A stretch of 31,814 nt of DNA from JALZAA01 sp035316025 (GTDB lineage Bacteria > Actinomycetota > Acidimicrobiia > IMCC26256 > JACDBD01): assembly GCA_035316025.1 (NCBI GenBank), contig DATFXL010000025.1:1-31814 (forward strand), written 5' to 3'. Positions 5,637 to 14,665 of this stretch are shown piece after piece. A program made the position numbers and the translations under genes. The notes under the pieces were generated by a model, which ran no database searches, was not told the origin of the DNA, and saw only the letters and a list, made by a program, of their open reading frames with translations. The number at the start of each line of letters is the position of its first letter. Position 1 is the stretch's first letter.

Positions 5637-6533
5637 ATGGCCGCGCCGATTCGACTGGACGTTCCGCCTGACGTCGTCCCACCCGTCGTCGTCGGGTGCT
5701 CGGGCGGCGCCGACTCGCTCGCGCTCCTCGCCCTCGCCGTCGAGGCCGGGCTGGAGCCGATCGCCGTTCACGTCGACCACGGGTTGCGTGCGGGAAGCGA
5801 TCGCGAGGCGGATGTCGTCGCCGGCGCGGCGGCGCGCCTGGGCGCACGGTTCGATGCGCGACGGGTCCACGTGGAGTCGGGCCCCAACCTCGAGGCGCGG
5901 GCGCGCGCGGCGAGGTACGACGCTCTCGAGATGGCGCGCGCCGAGCACGGCGCGACGGCGGTGCTCGTCGCGCACACGGCCGACGACCAGGCCGAGACCG
6001 TGCTGCTGAACCTGCTGCGGGGAAGCGGCTCGGCCGGGCTGGCGGGGATGCCGGCGCGGCGCGGGCGGCTGGTCCGTCCGCTCCTCGCCGCCCGGCGGGC
6101 GGACGTGCGGGCCGAATGCGCCCACCGGCACCTCGTGCCGGTCGAGGACCCGTCGAACGAGGACGTCGCGCACCGCCGCAACTGGATCCGCCACGAGGCG
6201 CTGCCTCTCCTCGAGCACGGCGCCGCGCGCGACCTGACACCCGTCCTCACGCGGCAAGCGGATGTGCTCCGGGCGGAGTCCGACTTCCTCGACGCCCTGG
6301 CGCGCGCGTCGTGGCCGGGGGAGGCCGGGCCCCGGGCGAGCGACCTCGCCGCCCTGCCCGACCCGCTGGCGCGCCGGGCCGTTCGGTGCTGGCTGGGCCC
6401 GCCGCCTCCCGCACTCGACGAGGTCGATGCCGTCATCACCGTCGCGCGCGGCGAGCGGCGGGCGGTCGACCTGGCGGGCGGACGGCGCGTGGAGCGCGGC
6501 GCCGGCGTGTTGCACGCCGTGAGAACTCGATAG
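5637..6533 (+). CDS. tilS: tRNA(Ile)-lysidine synthase
   Basis: Converts the wobble C of tRNA-Ile(CAU) to lysidine so that it reads AUA and is charged with Ile. The PP-loop ATP motif SGGADS is at residues 22-27, VDHGLR at 46-51, and HTADDQAETVLLNLLRGSG plus LAGMPARRG match the TilS signature. Later, VEDPSN and RRNWIRHEALPLL also fit. At 298 aa it is the short form without the larger C-terminal domains of the E. coli enzyme. It follows the response regulator by 9 nt and precedes hpt, as in other actinobacteria (tilS-hpt-ftsH). Confidence 0.95.
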   Translation: MAAPIRLDVPPDVVPPVVVGCSGGADSLALLALAVEAGLEPIAVHVDHGLRAGSDREADVVAGAAARLGARFDARRVHVESGPNLEARARAARYDALEMARAEHGATAVLVAHTADDQAETVLLNLLRGSGSAGLAGMPARRGRLVRPLLAARRADVRAECAHRHLVPVEDPSNEDVAHRRNWIRHEALPLLEHGAARDLTPVLTRQADVLRAESDFLDALARASWPGEAGPRASDLAALPDPLARRAVRCWLGPPPPALDEVDAVITVARGERRAVDLAGGRRVERGAGVLHAVRTR

Positions 6534-6536
6534 CGT
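6531..6536 (+). promoter_or_regulatory. -10 element (TAGCGT) for hpt, overlapping the tilS stop codon
   Basis: CGATAGCGTGACC differs by one base from CGATAGCCTGACC before ftsH (7136-7148). It would start mRNA near 6543, upstream of a GAGGAGGG/AGGGGAG tract and the GTG at 6577. Confidence 0.35.
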
Positions 6537-6576
6537 GACCTTCGAGCTGACGGAGCGAGGAGGGACAGGGGAGTCG

Positions 6577-7116
6577 GTGGAGGACGCGCATCTCGGTCGG
6601 TTGGTCGTCGGCGCCGAGGAGCTGCAGCAGCGGGTCGCCGAGCTGGGCAAGGAGGTCACGTCGGACTACGCCGCCCACCCCCCGCTCCTGGTCGGGGTCC
6701 TGAAGGGCGCGTTCGTGTTCATGAGCGACCTGTCCCGGTCCATCGACCTGCCGGTCGAGTTCGACTTCATGGCCGTCTCCTCGTACGGCTCCGCGACCCG
6801 CACCAGCGGTGTCGTCCGCATCGAGAAGGACCTCGAGATCGACCTCAGCGACCGGCACGTCCTGATCGTCGAGGACATCGTCGACTCCGGCCTGACCCTC
6901 GCGTACCTCCGCAAGAACCTGGCGGCGCGTGGGCCGGCGTCGCTCGAGGTGTGCGCGCTCCTCGTGAAGGAGGGGCTGCAGCGCAACGACCTCGACCTGC
7001 GTTACGTGGGGTTCCGGATCCCACCGGACTTCGTCGTCGGCTACGGGCTCGACGTCGGCGAGCGCTATCGCAACCTCCCCGCTGTCTACGAGTACACCGG
7101 AACGCTCACCGCGTAA
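6577..7116 (+). CDS. hpt: Hypoxanthine (guanine) phosphoribosyltransferase
   Basis: Purine salvage enzyme: joins hypoxanthine or guanine to PRPP. The PRPP-binding motif HVLIVEDIVDSGLTL lies at about residues 94-108, LLVGVLKGAFVFMSDLSR near 37-54, and PDFVVGYGLDVGERYRNLP near the end. GTG 6577 gives 179 aa, the usual length, and follows GGAGGGACAGGGGAG. The first in-frame start, GTG 6535, would add 14 residues, lacks a ribosome binding site and falls inside the TAGCGT box, so I prefer 6577. The gene lies between tilS and ftsH as in Mycobacterium and Streptomyces. Confidence 0.93.
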   Translation: MEDAHLGRLVVGAEELQQRVAELGKEVTSDYAAHPPLLVGVLKGAFVFMSDLSRSIDLPVEFDFMAVSSYGSATRTSGVVRIEKDLEIDLSDRHVLIVEDIVDSGLTLAYLRKNLAARGPASLEVCALLVKEGLQRNDLDLRYVGFRIPPDFVVGYGLDVGERYRNLPAVYEYTGTLTA

Positions 7117-7137
7117 GGAGTGAGCCGGGAACGGCGA

Positions 7138-7143
7138 TAGCCT
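7138..7143 (+). promoter_or_regulatory. -10 element (TAGCCT) for ftsH
   Basis: TAGCCTGACC predicts a start near 7150 and a 20-nt leader holding GGGAG (7161-7165), which is best spaced for the GTG at 7171. Confidence 0.45.
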
Positions 7144-7170
7144 GACCTGCGTCCCCCGCCGGGAGTGACC

Positions 7171-9059
<1,889 letters not shown>

Positions 9060-9063
<4 letters not shown>

Positions 9064-9680
9064 GCGACAGCATCCACGCAGTTCCCTCCGGCGACGAGCC
9101 GCGGGCGTTCGACAAGCCGCGCATCGAGCGGGCGGTGCGGGAGATCCTGGAGGCGATCGGCGAGGACGCCGATCGTGAGGGCCTCCGGTACACGCCGCGG
9201 CGGATCGCCGACATGTACGAAGAGATCTTCAGCGGGTTGCGTGAGGACCCGCGCTGCCACGTCACGACCACGTTCGAGGCAGAGCACGACGAGATGGTGA
9301 TGGTGCGGGACATCTCGATCACCAGCTTCTGCGAGCATCACCTCGTCCCGTTCCACGGTCGTGCTCACGTCGCGTACATCCCCGACCGGGACGGGCGCAT
9401 CACGGGGTTGTCGAAGCTGGCGCGTATGGTCGACGGGTTCGCCAAGCGGCCCCAGGTGCAGGAGCGGCTCACTACCGAGATCGCAGACGCCCTGGTCGAC
9501 ATCCTGACGCCACACGTGTTCGTCGTCATCGAGGCCGAGCACCTCTGCATGACCATGCGGGGGGTGAAGAAGCCGGGCTCGCTCACGGTCACGTCCGCCG
9601 TGCGGGGCATGTTCAAGGACAACCCGGCGACCCGCGCCGAGGCCATGAGCTTCATCGGGCAGACGGGCCTGCGCGGCTGA
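9060..9680 (+). CDS. folE: GTP cyclohydrolase I
   Basis: First step of folate (pterin) synthesis: GTP to 7,8-dihydroneopterin triphosphate. The 206-aa protein has the usual zinc ligands Cys91 and His94 (SFCEHHLVPFHG) and Cys163 (EAEHLCMTMRG). It also has the family stretches GLRYTPRRIADMYEEIFSG, ITGLSKLARMVDGFAKRPQ and GVKKPGSLTVTSAVRGMF. The ATG overlaps the ftsH stop codon by 4 nt (ATGA), so it is translationally coupled to ftsH, as in mycobacteria (ftsH-folE-folP). Confidence 0.97.
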
Positions 9681-9744
9681 CACCCCCATGCTGCGTGCGG
9701 AGGGGGACATATAGGGCCCCAGGGCACGCATGATCGACCGCCGG

Positions 9745-9750
9745 TACGCT
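9745..9750 (+). promoter_or_regulatory. -10 element (TACGCT), leaderless promoter of folP
   Basis: TACGCT is followed by 6 nt and then the ATG at 9757. It lies inside the codons that would be used from the earlier ATG at 9730, which argues for the later start. It would give folP a promoter in addition to read-through from ftsH-folE. Confidence 0.4.
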
Positions 9751-9756
9751 GCGTTC

Positions 9757-10620
9757 ATGTTCGAGTGGAACCGGGTGTGCGGCGCACGAGCGGCGGTGAT
9801 GGGCGTCGTCAATGTCACGCCCGACTCCTTCTCGGACGGCGGCCGCTTCCTCGAGCGCGACGACGCCGTCGCCCACGGCATCGAGCTCGCCAGCGCGGGC
9901 GCGGACGTCCTCGACGTCGGCGGCGAGTCGACCCGCCCGGGCGCCGCACCCGTCCCTGCCGACGAGGAGCTCTTCCGCGTCGTGCCCGTCGTCGAGCGGC
10001 TGGCGGCGGCCACCGACGTCCCGATCAGTATCGACACGACCAAGGCCGCCGTCGCCGGCGCCGCGCTCGCGGCCGGCGCGTCGATCGTGAACGACGTGTC
10101 GGCCGGACAGCTCGACCCCGAGATCCTGTGCGTGACCGCCGACGCGGGCGCGGGATACGTCGCCATGCACATGCAGGGTGAGCCGCGCACGATGCAGGCC
10201 GACCCGCGCTACGACGACGTTGTCGGCGAAGTGGGGGACTTCCTCGCCGAGCGCCTCGATGTCGCCCGGGCGGCCGGGATCGCACCGGGCGCGCTGCTCG
10301 TCGACCCCGGGATCGGCTTCGGCAAGACGGTCGATCACAATCTTCGGCTGCTCGCAGCCCTTCCAAGGCTCGTCGAACGCGTGCAGGTGCCGGTCATGGT
10401 GGGGACGTCCCGCAAGACGTTCATCGGGAAGGTGCTGGCCCGCGCCGGCGGCGGTCCCGAACCGCTGCCGGTCGACCAGCGCGACGAGGGAACGCTGGCG
10501 ACGGTCGTGTGGGCCGTCGAACGGGGCGCGTCGGTCGTGCGGGTGCACGACGTCGAGCCGGCGGTGCATGCCGTCCGCCTCCTCCACGCCCTCCACGCCG
10601 CCGACGCGGGCGCGGCATGA
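9757..10620 (+). CDS. folP: Dihydropteroate synthase
   Basis: Condenses p-aminobenzoate with the pterin diphosphate made by FolK; target of sulfonamides. The 287-aa TIM barrel shows VMGVVNVTPDSFSDGG (residues 14-29), DVGGESTRPGA, ISIDTTKAAVA, IVNDVSAG, the MHMQGEPRTMQ loop, DPGIGFGKTVDHN and the phosphate-binding VGTSRKTFIG. All catalytic landmarks are in place. ATG 9757 is preferred because a TAnnnT box sits 6 nt upstream; ATG 9730 would add nine residues. The stop codon overlaps the next gene by 4 nt. Confidence 0.96.
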   Translation: MFEWNRVCGARAAVMGVVNVTPDSFSDGGRFLERDDAVAHGIELASAGADVLDVGGESTRPGAAPVPADEELFRVVPVVERLAAATDVPISIDTTKAAVAGAALAAGASIVNDVSAGQLDPEILCVTADAGAGYVAMHMQGEPRTMQADPRYDDVVGEVGDFLAERLDVARAAGIAPGALLVDPGIGFGKTVDHNLRLLAALPRLVERVQVPVMVGTSRKTFIGKVLARAGGGPEPLPVDQRDEGTLATVVWAVERGASVVRVHDVEPAVHAVRLLHALHAADAGAA

Positions 10621-11285
10621 AGGGTCGGTGGGCCCAGGGCCTCGAGCCGCGCTACTTCACGTGGGTGATCACCGGGCGGTTCGCGGTGTCCGAGCGGCCG
10701 GGCGGGTTCGCCCGCAACCACCGCAAGGTTCGCCGGCAGGAGGAGCTGTTGTGGCTGGCCGGCCACGGGTTCACGCACGTCCTGTCGCTGCTCGACTCGC
10801 CGCACAACCTGCACGCGTACGAGGAGGTCGGGCTGGCGTACGAGCACGTGCCGTTGGGAAGGCACGACGAGTTGGACGAACGGTTGCGCGACGTCTACAC
10901 GACCCTCTCCCGCTGGCTCGACGACCCGTCGGAGCGAGTCCTGATGCACCACGAGGAGTTCGGCGACCGCCTGCTCGGTGTCGTGGCCGGCTTTCTCCTC
11001 TATTCGGGGCTCGTGCACGAGGGCCCGCACGCGATCGTGGTGCTCGAACGCCTGACCGGGCGGCAGCTCGGGTCCGTCGGGCGCGAGATCGTCGCCGTCA
11101 CGGTGAACGAGGGGCTGTTCCGCTCGCCGCGACCGTCGCCCGCGCCGCTGGCGACGCCGGCGAAGGAGGCCGCCAAGGCGAAGGGAGCCAAGCCGGAGAG
11201 GACGAGGGGCAAGAGCGCCCAGGCTGACGCGCCCGCGACGGCGAAGAAGATCGGGTCCGGGCGGGGCAAGAAGGCGAAGGCCTGA
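10617..11285 (+). CDS. Degenerate tyrosine/dual-specificity phosphatase-like protein with basic tail
   Basis: No folate enzyme resembles this 222-aa protein. Its first 160 residues read like a small dual-specificity phosphatase: WVITGRFAVSERPG, then HRKVRRQEELLWLAGHGFTH-VLSLLDSP-HNLHAY and YEHVPLGRHDE. The P-loop region is VLMHHEEFGDRLLGVVAGFL. In active enzymes the P-loop is HCxxGxxR; here it is H111-H112-E-E-F-G-D-R118, so the nucleophilic Cys is His112 while the Arg is kept. Classical catalysis should be impossible. Residues from about 171 form a low-complexity Ala/Lys/Pro-rich tail (KEAAKAKGAKPERTRGKSAQ, ending GRGKKAKA) that could bind nucleic acid or another polyanion. ATGA overlap with folP and a 37-nt gap to folB place it firmly in the folate operon. 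Fold call is moderate; function unknown. Confidence 0.75.
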   Translation: MKGRWAQGLEPRYFTWVITGRFAVSERPGGFARNHRKVRRQEELLWLAGHGFTHVLSLLDSPHNLHAYEEVGLAYEHVPLGRHDELDERLRDVYTTLSRWLDDPSERVLMHHEEFGDRLLGVVAGFLLYSGLVHEGPHAIVVLERLTGRQLGSVGREIVAVTVNEGLFRSPRPSPAPLATPAKEAAKAKGAKPERTRGKSAQADAPATAKKIGSGRGKKAKA

Positions 11286-11322
11286 CTGCAGCGCGGACGG
11301 GTCGAACGGGTAAGTAGTCGCG

Positions 11323-11673
11323 ATGGACAAGATCGTGATCGCCGGCCTGCGCGAGCTCGGGGTGCACGGCGTGCTCCCCGAGGAGCAGGGCCGGCCGCAA
11401 CCGTTCGAGGTCGACGTGGAGCTCGACGTCGACATGACCGCCGCGGGCGAGAGCGACCACCTCGACGACACGGTGGACTACTCGGCGGTTTCCGAAGCCG
11501 TCAGCCGGGTCGTGAAGTCGGAGCGCTATCACCTGTTGGAGCGACTGGCGACGCGCATCGCCGAGGTGTGCGGCGCCGACCCGCGCGTGAAGGGGGCCAA
11601 GGTCACGGTCCGCAAGCTGCATCCTCCCGTCCGGGCGATGGTCGACCACGTCGCCGTGCACATCGAGCGCTAG
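11323..11673 (+). CDS. folB: Dihydroneopterin aldolase
   Basis: Converts dihydroneopterin to 6-hydroxymethyl-dihydropterin plus glycolaldehyde. The 116-aa protein has the family pattern: MDKIVIAGLRELGVHGVLPE with the conserved Glu, then DDTVDYSAVSEAVSRVV, ERYHLLERLATRIAE and the C-terminal strand KVTVRKLHPPV. No Shine-Dalgarno sequence is seen. TAAGTA (11311-11316) lies 6 nt before the ATG, at leaderless spacing, though its last base departs from TAnnnT. folK follows after 2 nt. Confidence 0.95.
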   Translation: MDKIVIAGLRELGVHGVLPEEQGRPQPFEVDVELDVDMTAAGESDHLDDTVDYSAVSEAVSRVVKSERYHLLERLATRIAEVCGADPRVKGAKVTVRKLHPPVRAMVDHVAVHIER

Positions 11674-11675
11674 CC

Positions 11676-12413
11676 GTGCGGGCCGGGGACCGGTTCGTGG
11701 TCGGGATCGAGGCGCCCGACGGTAGCGGCGAAGAGAACCGCGTCCCCGACGAGGGCCCTTTCATCGTGCGGGTCCGTGATCGCGACCGGGGGACCGTGGT
11801 CCGGGCCATCCCCCTCGGCACCGACGTCGGCGCCGCCGAGGACCTGCGGGAGCGGATCAGCGACGACCTCGCCCGCTACGACGCCGACACGTTCGCGCAG
11901 CAGTACGCGATCGGTACCGCCGGCCGTCCCCCCGTGCGGCGCGCTTACCTCGGCCTCGGGTCCAACGTCGGCGACCGGGCCCGTGCGCTGCAGCGCGCGG
12001 TCGACGGGCTCGCGGCCGCCGACGGCGTGACGTTCGCGGCGGTGTCGTCCGTCTTCGAGACCGCCCCCGTCGGCGGGCCCGAGCAGCCCGACTACTTCAA
12101 CGCCGTCGTCGCCGTCGACACCGACCGCACGCCCCGCGAGCTGTTGGATATCGCCAAGCGGTTGGAGAACGACGCGGGCCGGGTTCCTGGCGAGCGGTGG
12201 GGCCCACGCTCCCTCGACGTCGACGTGCTCCTGGTCGGCGACGACGAGGTGGACGAGGAGGATCTCGTCGTCCCCCACCCGCGTTTGTACGATCGGGCGT
12301 TCGTGATGGTGCCCCTCGCCGAGCTCGACCCGATGCTGGCCCCCTGGGTGCCGGCGGGGGAGGCCGGGGTGCGCCGGAGCGAACTACAGTTGGCGGTGCC
12401 AGAGACCCAGTAG
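11676..12413 (+). CDS. folK: Hydroxymethyldihydropterin pyrophosphokinase with an extra N-terminal region
   Basis: Transfers pyrophosphate from ATP to 6-hydroxymethyl-dihydropterin, making the FolP substrate. The FolK core begins at about residue 88: RRAYLGLGSNVGDR, then FETAPVGGPEQPDYFNAVVA, a GERWGPRSLDVDVLL motif with the metal-binding Asp pair, and VVPHPRLYDRAFVMVPLAEL. Residues 1-87 are extra: a predicted strand-rich segment (DRFVVGIEAPDG, PFIVRVRDRDRGTVVRAIPL) then a helix (AAEDLRERISDDLARYDADT). I do not recognise it. GTG 11676 is 2 nt after folB; an internal GTG at 11934 would give a core-only protein but has no ribosome binding site. The total is 245 aa, against about 160-180 for a typical FolK. 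Confidence 0.92.
   Translation: MRAGDRFVVGIEAPDGSGEENRVPDEGPFIVRVRDRDRGTVVRAIPLGTDVGAAEDLRERISDDLARYDADTFAQQYAIGTAGRPPVRRAYLGLGSNVGDRARALQRAVDGLAAADGVTFAAVSSVFETAPVGGPEQPDYFNAVVAVDTDRTPRELLDIAKRLENDAGRVPGERWGPRSLDVDVLLVGDDEVDEEDLVVPHPRLYDRAFVMVPLAELDPMLAPWVPAGEAGVRRSELQLAVPETQ
12385..12390 (+). promoter_or_regulatory. -10 element (TACAGT) within the end of folK, for the pantothenate genes
   Basis: TACAGT would start a transcript near 12397 with a leader of about 56 nt and a GAAAGG ribosome binding site before the GTG at 12453. Confidence 0.35.
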
Positions 12414-12452
12414 TCCGGTACCTCAGAGGACCGGAACGAAAGGCTGCGCACC

Positions 12453-13268
12453 GTGGACGCAACGAGTCCGTCCGGGGCCTTCGCGCTCGTGGGACCCGGC
12501 CGAGCCGGCACCGCGATCGCCCTCGCGCTCTGGGGACGCGGCTGGCGACCCGTCGCGGTGGCAGGGCGGTCGCTCGACGCGCCGTCGACCCGGGTCGCGG
12601 CGGCGCGGCTGGCCGCGCCGGCGGTCGAGGTCGCCGACGCCGGTCGCGAGGCCGACGTCGTGATCGTCGCCACACCCGACGCCGCCATCGCCGAGGTTGC
12701 GTCCACCCTTGCGCCAGCGGCGCGGACGGGCGTGCTCGTCGTGCATCTGTCGGGAGCGTCGACCCTGCACGAGCTGGATGGCGTCCTGCTGGCGCGGCCC
12801 GACGTCGAGGTCGGGTCGCTCCACCCGCTCCAGTCGCTGCCGTCGGCGGACGTCGGACGGGAGCGCCTGACCGGCTCGTGGTGCGCAGTCGATGGGTCGC
12901 CCCGCGTCGAGAAGATCGCGCTCACGCTCGGCATGCGGCCGTTCCGCGTCGCCCCCGCCGATCGCGTGCGGTACCACGCAGCCGCCTGTGTCGCGTCGAA
13001 CCACCTGGTCGCGCTGCTGGGTCAGGTCGAGCGCCTCGCCGCCGATGCCGGCGTCCCCTTCGAGGCCTTCCTTCCGCTGGTCCGGGGAACGGTCGGGAAC
13101 ATCGAGACGATCGGACCGGCCGCTGCCCTTACCGGCCCCGTCGCCCGCGGCGAACACGAGACGGTCGCGCGCCATCTCGACGCGTTGCCCGAAGAGGAGC
13201 GAGACGCGTACCGCGCCCTCGTCGTCGAGGCGGAGCGACTCGCCGCCCGCGAGAAGGCGCCGGCGTGA
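12453..13268 (+). CDS. Rossmann-like and DUF2520 domain protein, candidate ketopantoate reductase
   Basis: A 271-aa NAD(P)-binding protein. The N-terminal Rossmann domain has GPGRAG (residues 14-19, after FALV), then VVIVATPDAAIAEVAS and VVHLSGAS. The C-terminal helical DUF2520 part contains GSLHPLQSLPSADVG, YHAAACVASNHLVALLGQVE and RGTVGNIETIGPAAALTGPV. The family resembles 6-phosphogluconate dehydrogenase-like reductases. The same gene precedes panC in mycobacteria and many actinobacteria. No panE or panB is in view, so a role as ketopantoate reductase is an attractive but unproven inference. Its stop codon overlaps the panC GTG by 4 nt. GTG 12453 follows GAAAGG at 9 nt. Confidence 0.85.
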   Translation: MDATSPSGAFALVGPGRAGTAIALALWGRGWRPVAVAGRSLDAPSTRVAAARLAAPAVEVADAGREADVVIVATPDAAIAEVASTLAPAARTGVLVVHLSGASTLHELDGVLLARPDVEVGSLHPLQSLPSADVGRERLTGSWCAVDGSPRVEKIALTLGMRPFRVAPADRVRYHAAACVASNHLVALLGQVERLAADAGVPFEAFLPLVRGTVGNIETIGPAAALTGPVARGEHETVARHLDALPEEERDAYRALVVEAERLAAREKAPA

Positions 13269-14170
13269 TCGTCGTCGAGCGGATCGCCGAGCTGCGCGAA
13301 CGATGCGACCTGGCTCGCCGCACCGGCAGCACCGTCGGGCTGGTGCCGACGATGGGGTTCTTCCACGATGGTCACCTGTCGCTCATGCGCGCCGCGCACG
13401 CGAACCACGATCTCGTCGTCACGACGATCTTCGTGAATCCGCTCCAGTTCGCCGAGAGCGAGGACCTCGACAGCTACCCAGGCGACCTCGCCGCTGACAC
13501 GGCCGCCGCCGAGGCCGCGGGCGTCGACGTGCTGTTCACGCCGAGCGTCCCCGAGATGTATCCGGAACCGACGGTGACGACGGTGCACGTCGCCGCGCTC
13601 ACGGAGGGATTGTGCGGCGCCACCCGCCCGACGCACTTCGACGGCGTCACCACGGTCGTCGCCAAGCTGTTCTCGATCGTCGGCCAGTGCACCGCGTACT
13701 TCGGGCGCAAGGACTTCCAGCAGCTCGCCGTCGTTCGTCGCATGGCCGCCGACCTCGACCTTCCCGTGGAGGTCGTGGGCTGCCCGCTCGTCCGTGAGCA
13801 GGACGGCGTGGCGATGTCGAGCCGCAACGCCTACCTGTCAGCCGAGGAGCGCGAGCGTGCCCGGGGGCTGTTCGCCGGGCTGCGGGCGGCGGCGGCGACG
13901 GTGGAGAACGGCGAACGCGACCCCGATCCCGTCCGCGCGGTCCTCGAATCCGAGACGGCGCGCCACGGCCTCGAGCTCGAGTACGCCGAGATCCGAACGG
14001 CGGCCGACCTGACGCCCGTCGCCGAGCTCGACGGAGAGGTCGTCGTCGCGGTAGCGGCACCCGTCGGGCAGGCGCGCCTGATCGACAACGTCACGATGCA
14101 GATCGCGGGCGCCGAGGTCTCGGTCGACCTCGGCGTCGTCACACTCGCCACACAGGGGAGCACGAACTGA
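13265..14170 (+). CDS. panC: Pantothenate synthetase
   Basis: Joins pantoate and beta-alanine with ATP to make pantothenate. The 301-aa protein shows GLVPTMGFFHDGHLSLMRAA with the HxGH nucleotidyltransferase motif at residues 34-37, TIFVNPLQFAESEDLDSYP, the pantoate-binding GATRPTHFDGVTTVVAKLF, YFGRKDFQQLAVVRRM and the KMSKS-like VAMSSRNAYL. It starts with a GTG overlapping the previous stop codon and ends overlapping panD by 1 nt, so product and beta-alanine supply are translated from one message. Confidence 0.97.
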   Translation: MIVVERIAELRERCDLARRTGSTVGLVPTMGFFHDGHLSLMRAAHANHDLVVTTIFVNPLQFAESEDLDSYPGDLAADTAAAEAAGVDVLFTPSVPEMYPEPTVTTVHVAALTEGLCGATRPTHFDGVTTVVAKLFSIVGQCTAYFGRKDFQQLAVVRRMAADLDLPVEVVGCPLVREQDGVAMSSRNAYLSAEERERARGLFAGLRAAAATVENGERDPDPVRAVLESETARHGLELEYAEIRTAADLTPVAELDGEVVVAVAAPVGQARLIDNVTMQIAGAEVSVDLGVVTLATQGSTN

Positions 14171-14559
14171 TGCGCCGCACGATGATGAAGTCCAAGATCC
14201 ACCGGGCCACGGTTACGGGTTCCGACCTGAACTACGTGGGCTCAATCACGCTCGACCCGCGCCTCATGGCGCTCGCCGACATGCTCGAGCACGAGCAGGT
14301 GCACGTGCTCGACCTCGACAACGGCGCCCGCCTCGAGACCTACGCGATCAGCGGCGGCCCCGGTGACGTGGTCCTCAACGGCGCCGCCGCCCGCCTCGTG
14401 CACACCGGCGACCGTGTGATCATCATCAGCTACGCCCAGTACGACGAGGAGGAGCTCGAGTCGTACGCGCCGAGAGTCGTGCACGTCGACTCGCGCAACC
14501 GTCCCACCGACGAGGAGTTCCAGGAGCTCGACCGCGAATTGCACGAACTCGCTCCATGA
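14170..14559 (+). CDS. panD: Aspartate 1-decarboxylase proenzyme
   Basis: Makes beta-alanine from aspartate for PanC. The proenzyme cleaves itself between Gly24 and Ser25 (DLNYVGSITLD) to form the pyruvoyl cofactor. Lys9, the expected aspartate-carboxylate ligand region (MKSKIHRATVTGSDLNY), is present, as are LDNGARLETYAI and GDRVIIISYAQY. The length is 129 aa. The ATG overlaps the panC stop codon. Downstream ATGs at 14182 and 14185 would remove the Arg-Arg-Thr start and are less like the family. Confidence 0.96.
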   Translation: MRRTMMKSKIHRATVTGSDLNYVGSITLDPRLMALADMLEHEQVHVLDLDNGARLETYAISGGPGDVVLNGAAARLVHTGDRVIIISYAQYDEEELESYAPRVVHVDSRNRPTDEEFQELDRELHELAP

Positions 14560-14560
14560 C

Positions 14561-14621
14561 CGCGCGCGACGGCGGCGGTTGTGCCGACCGTCGGAGCAAA
14601 GCCGGAGCCGGCGCCGCCGAC
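14561..14621 (+). repeat. Intergenic repeat, copy 2 of 3
   Basis: This copy starts right after the panD stop codon. CGCGCG-ACGGCGGCGG-TTGTGCCGACCGTCGG-AGCAAAGCCGGAGC lines up with copy 1 (4752-4807) and copy 3 (16271-16318). CGTCGG (14589-14594) can pair with CCGACG (14617-14622). The nadB promoter lies 30-40 nt downstream. Confidence 0.55.
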
Positions 14622-14653
14622 GAGCAACGCGACCGACGAGATCCAGCGGTCAG

Positions 14654-14659
14654 TAGTCT
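14654..14659 (+). promoter_or_regulatory. -10 element (TAGTCT), leaderless promoter of nadB
   Basis: TAGTCT is followed by 6 nt and then the ATG at 14666, with no Shine-Dalgarno sequence. Confidence 0.5.
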
Positions 14660-14665
14660 GGGCTG

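Noticed and set aside
4821..6659. Long antisense open frame of 612 codons
   Set aside because: High-GC shadow of the response regulator, tilS and hpt; low-complexity Arg/Ala/Pro-rich translation with no family resemblance.
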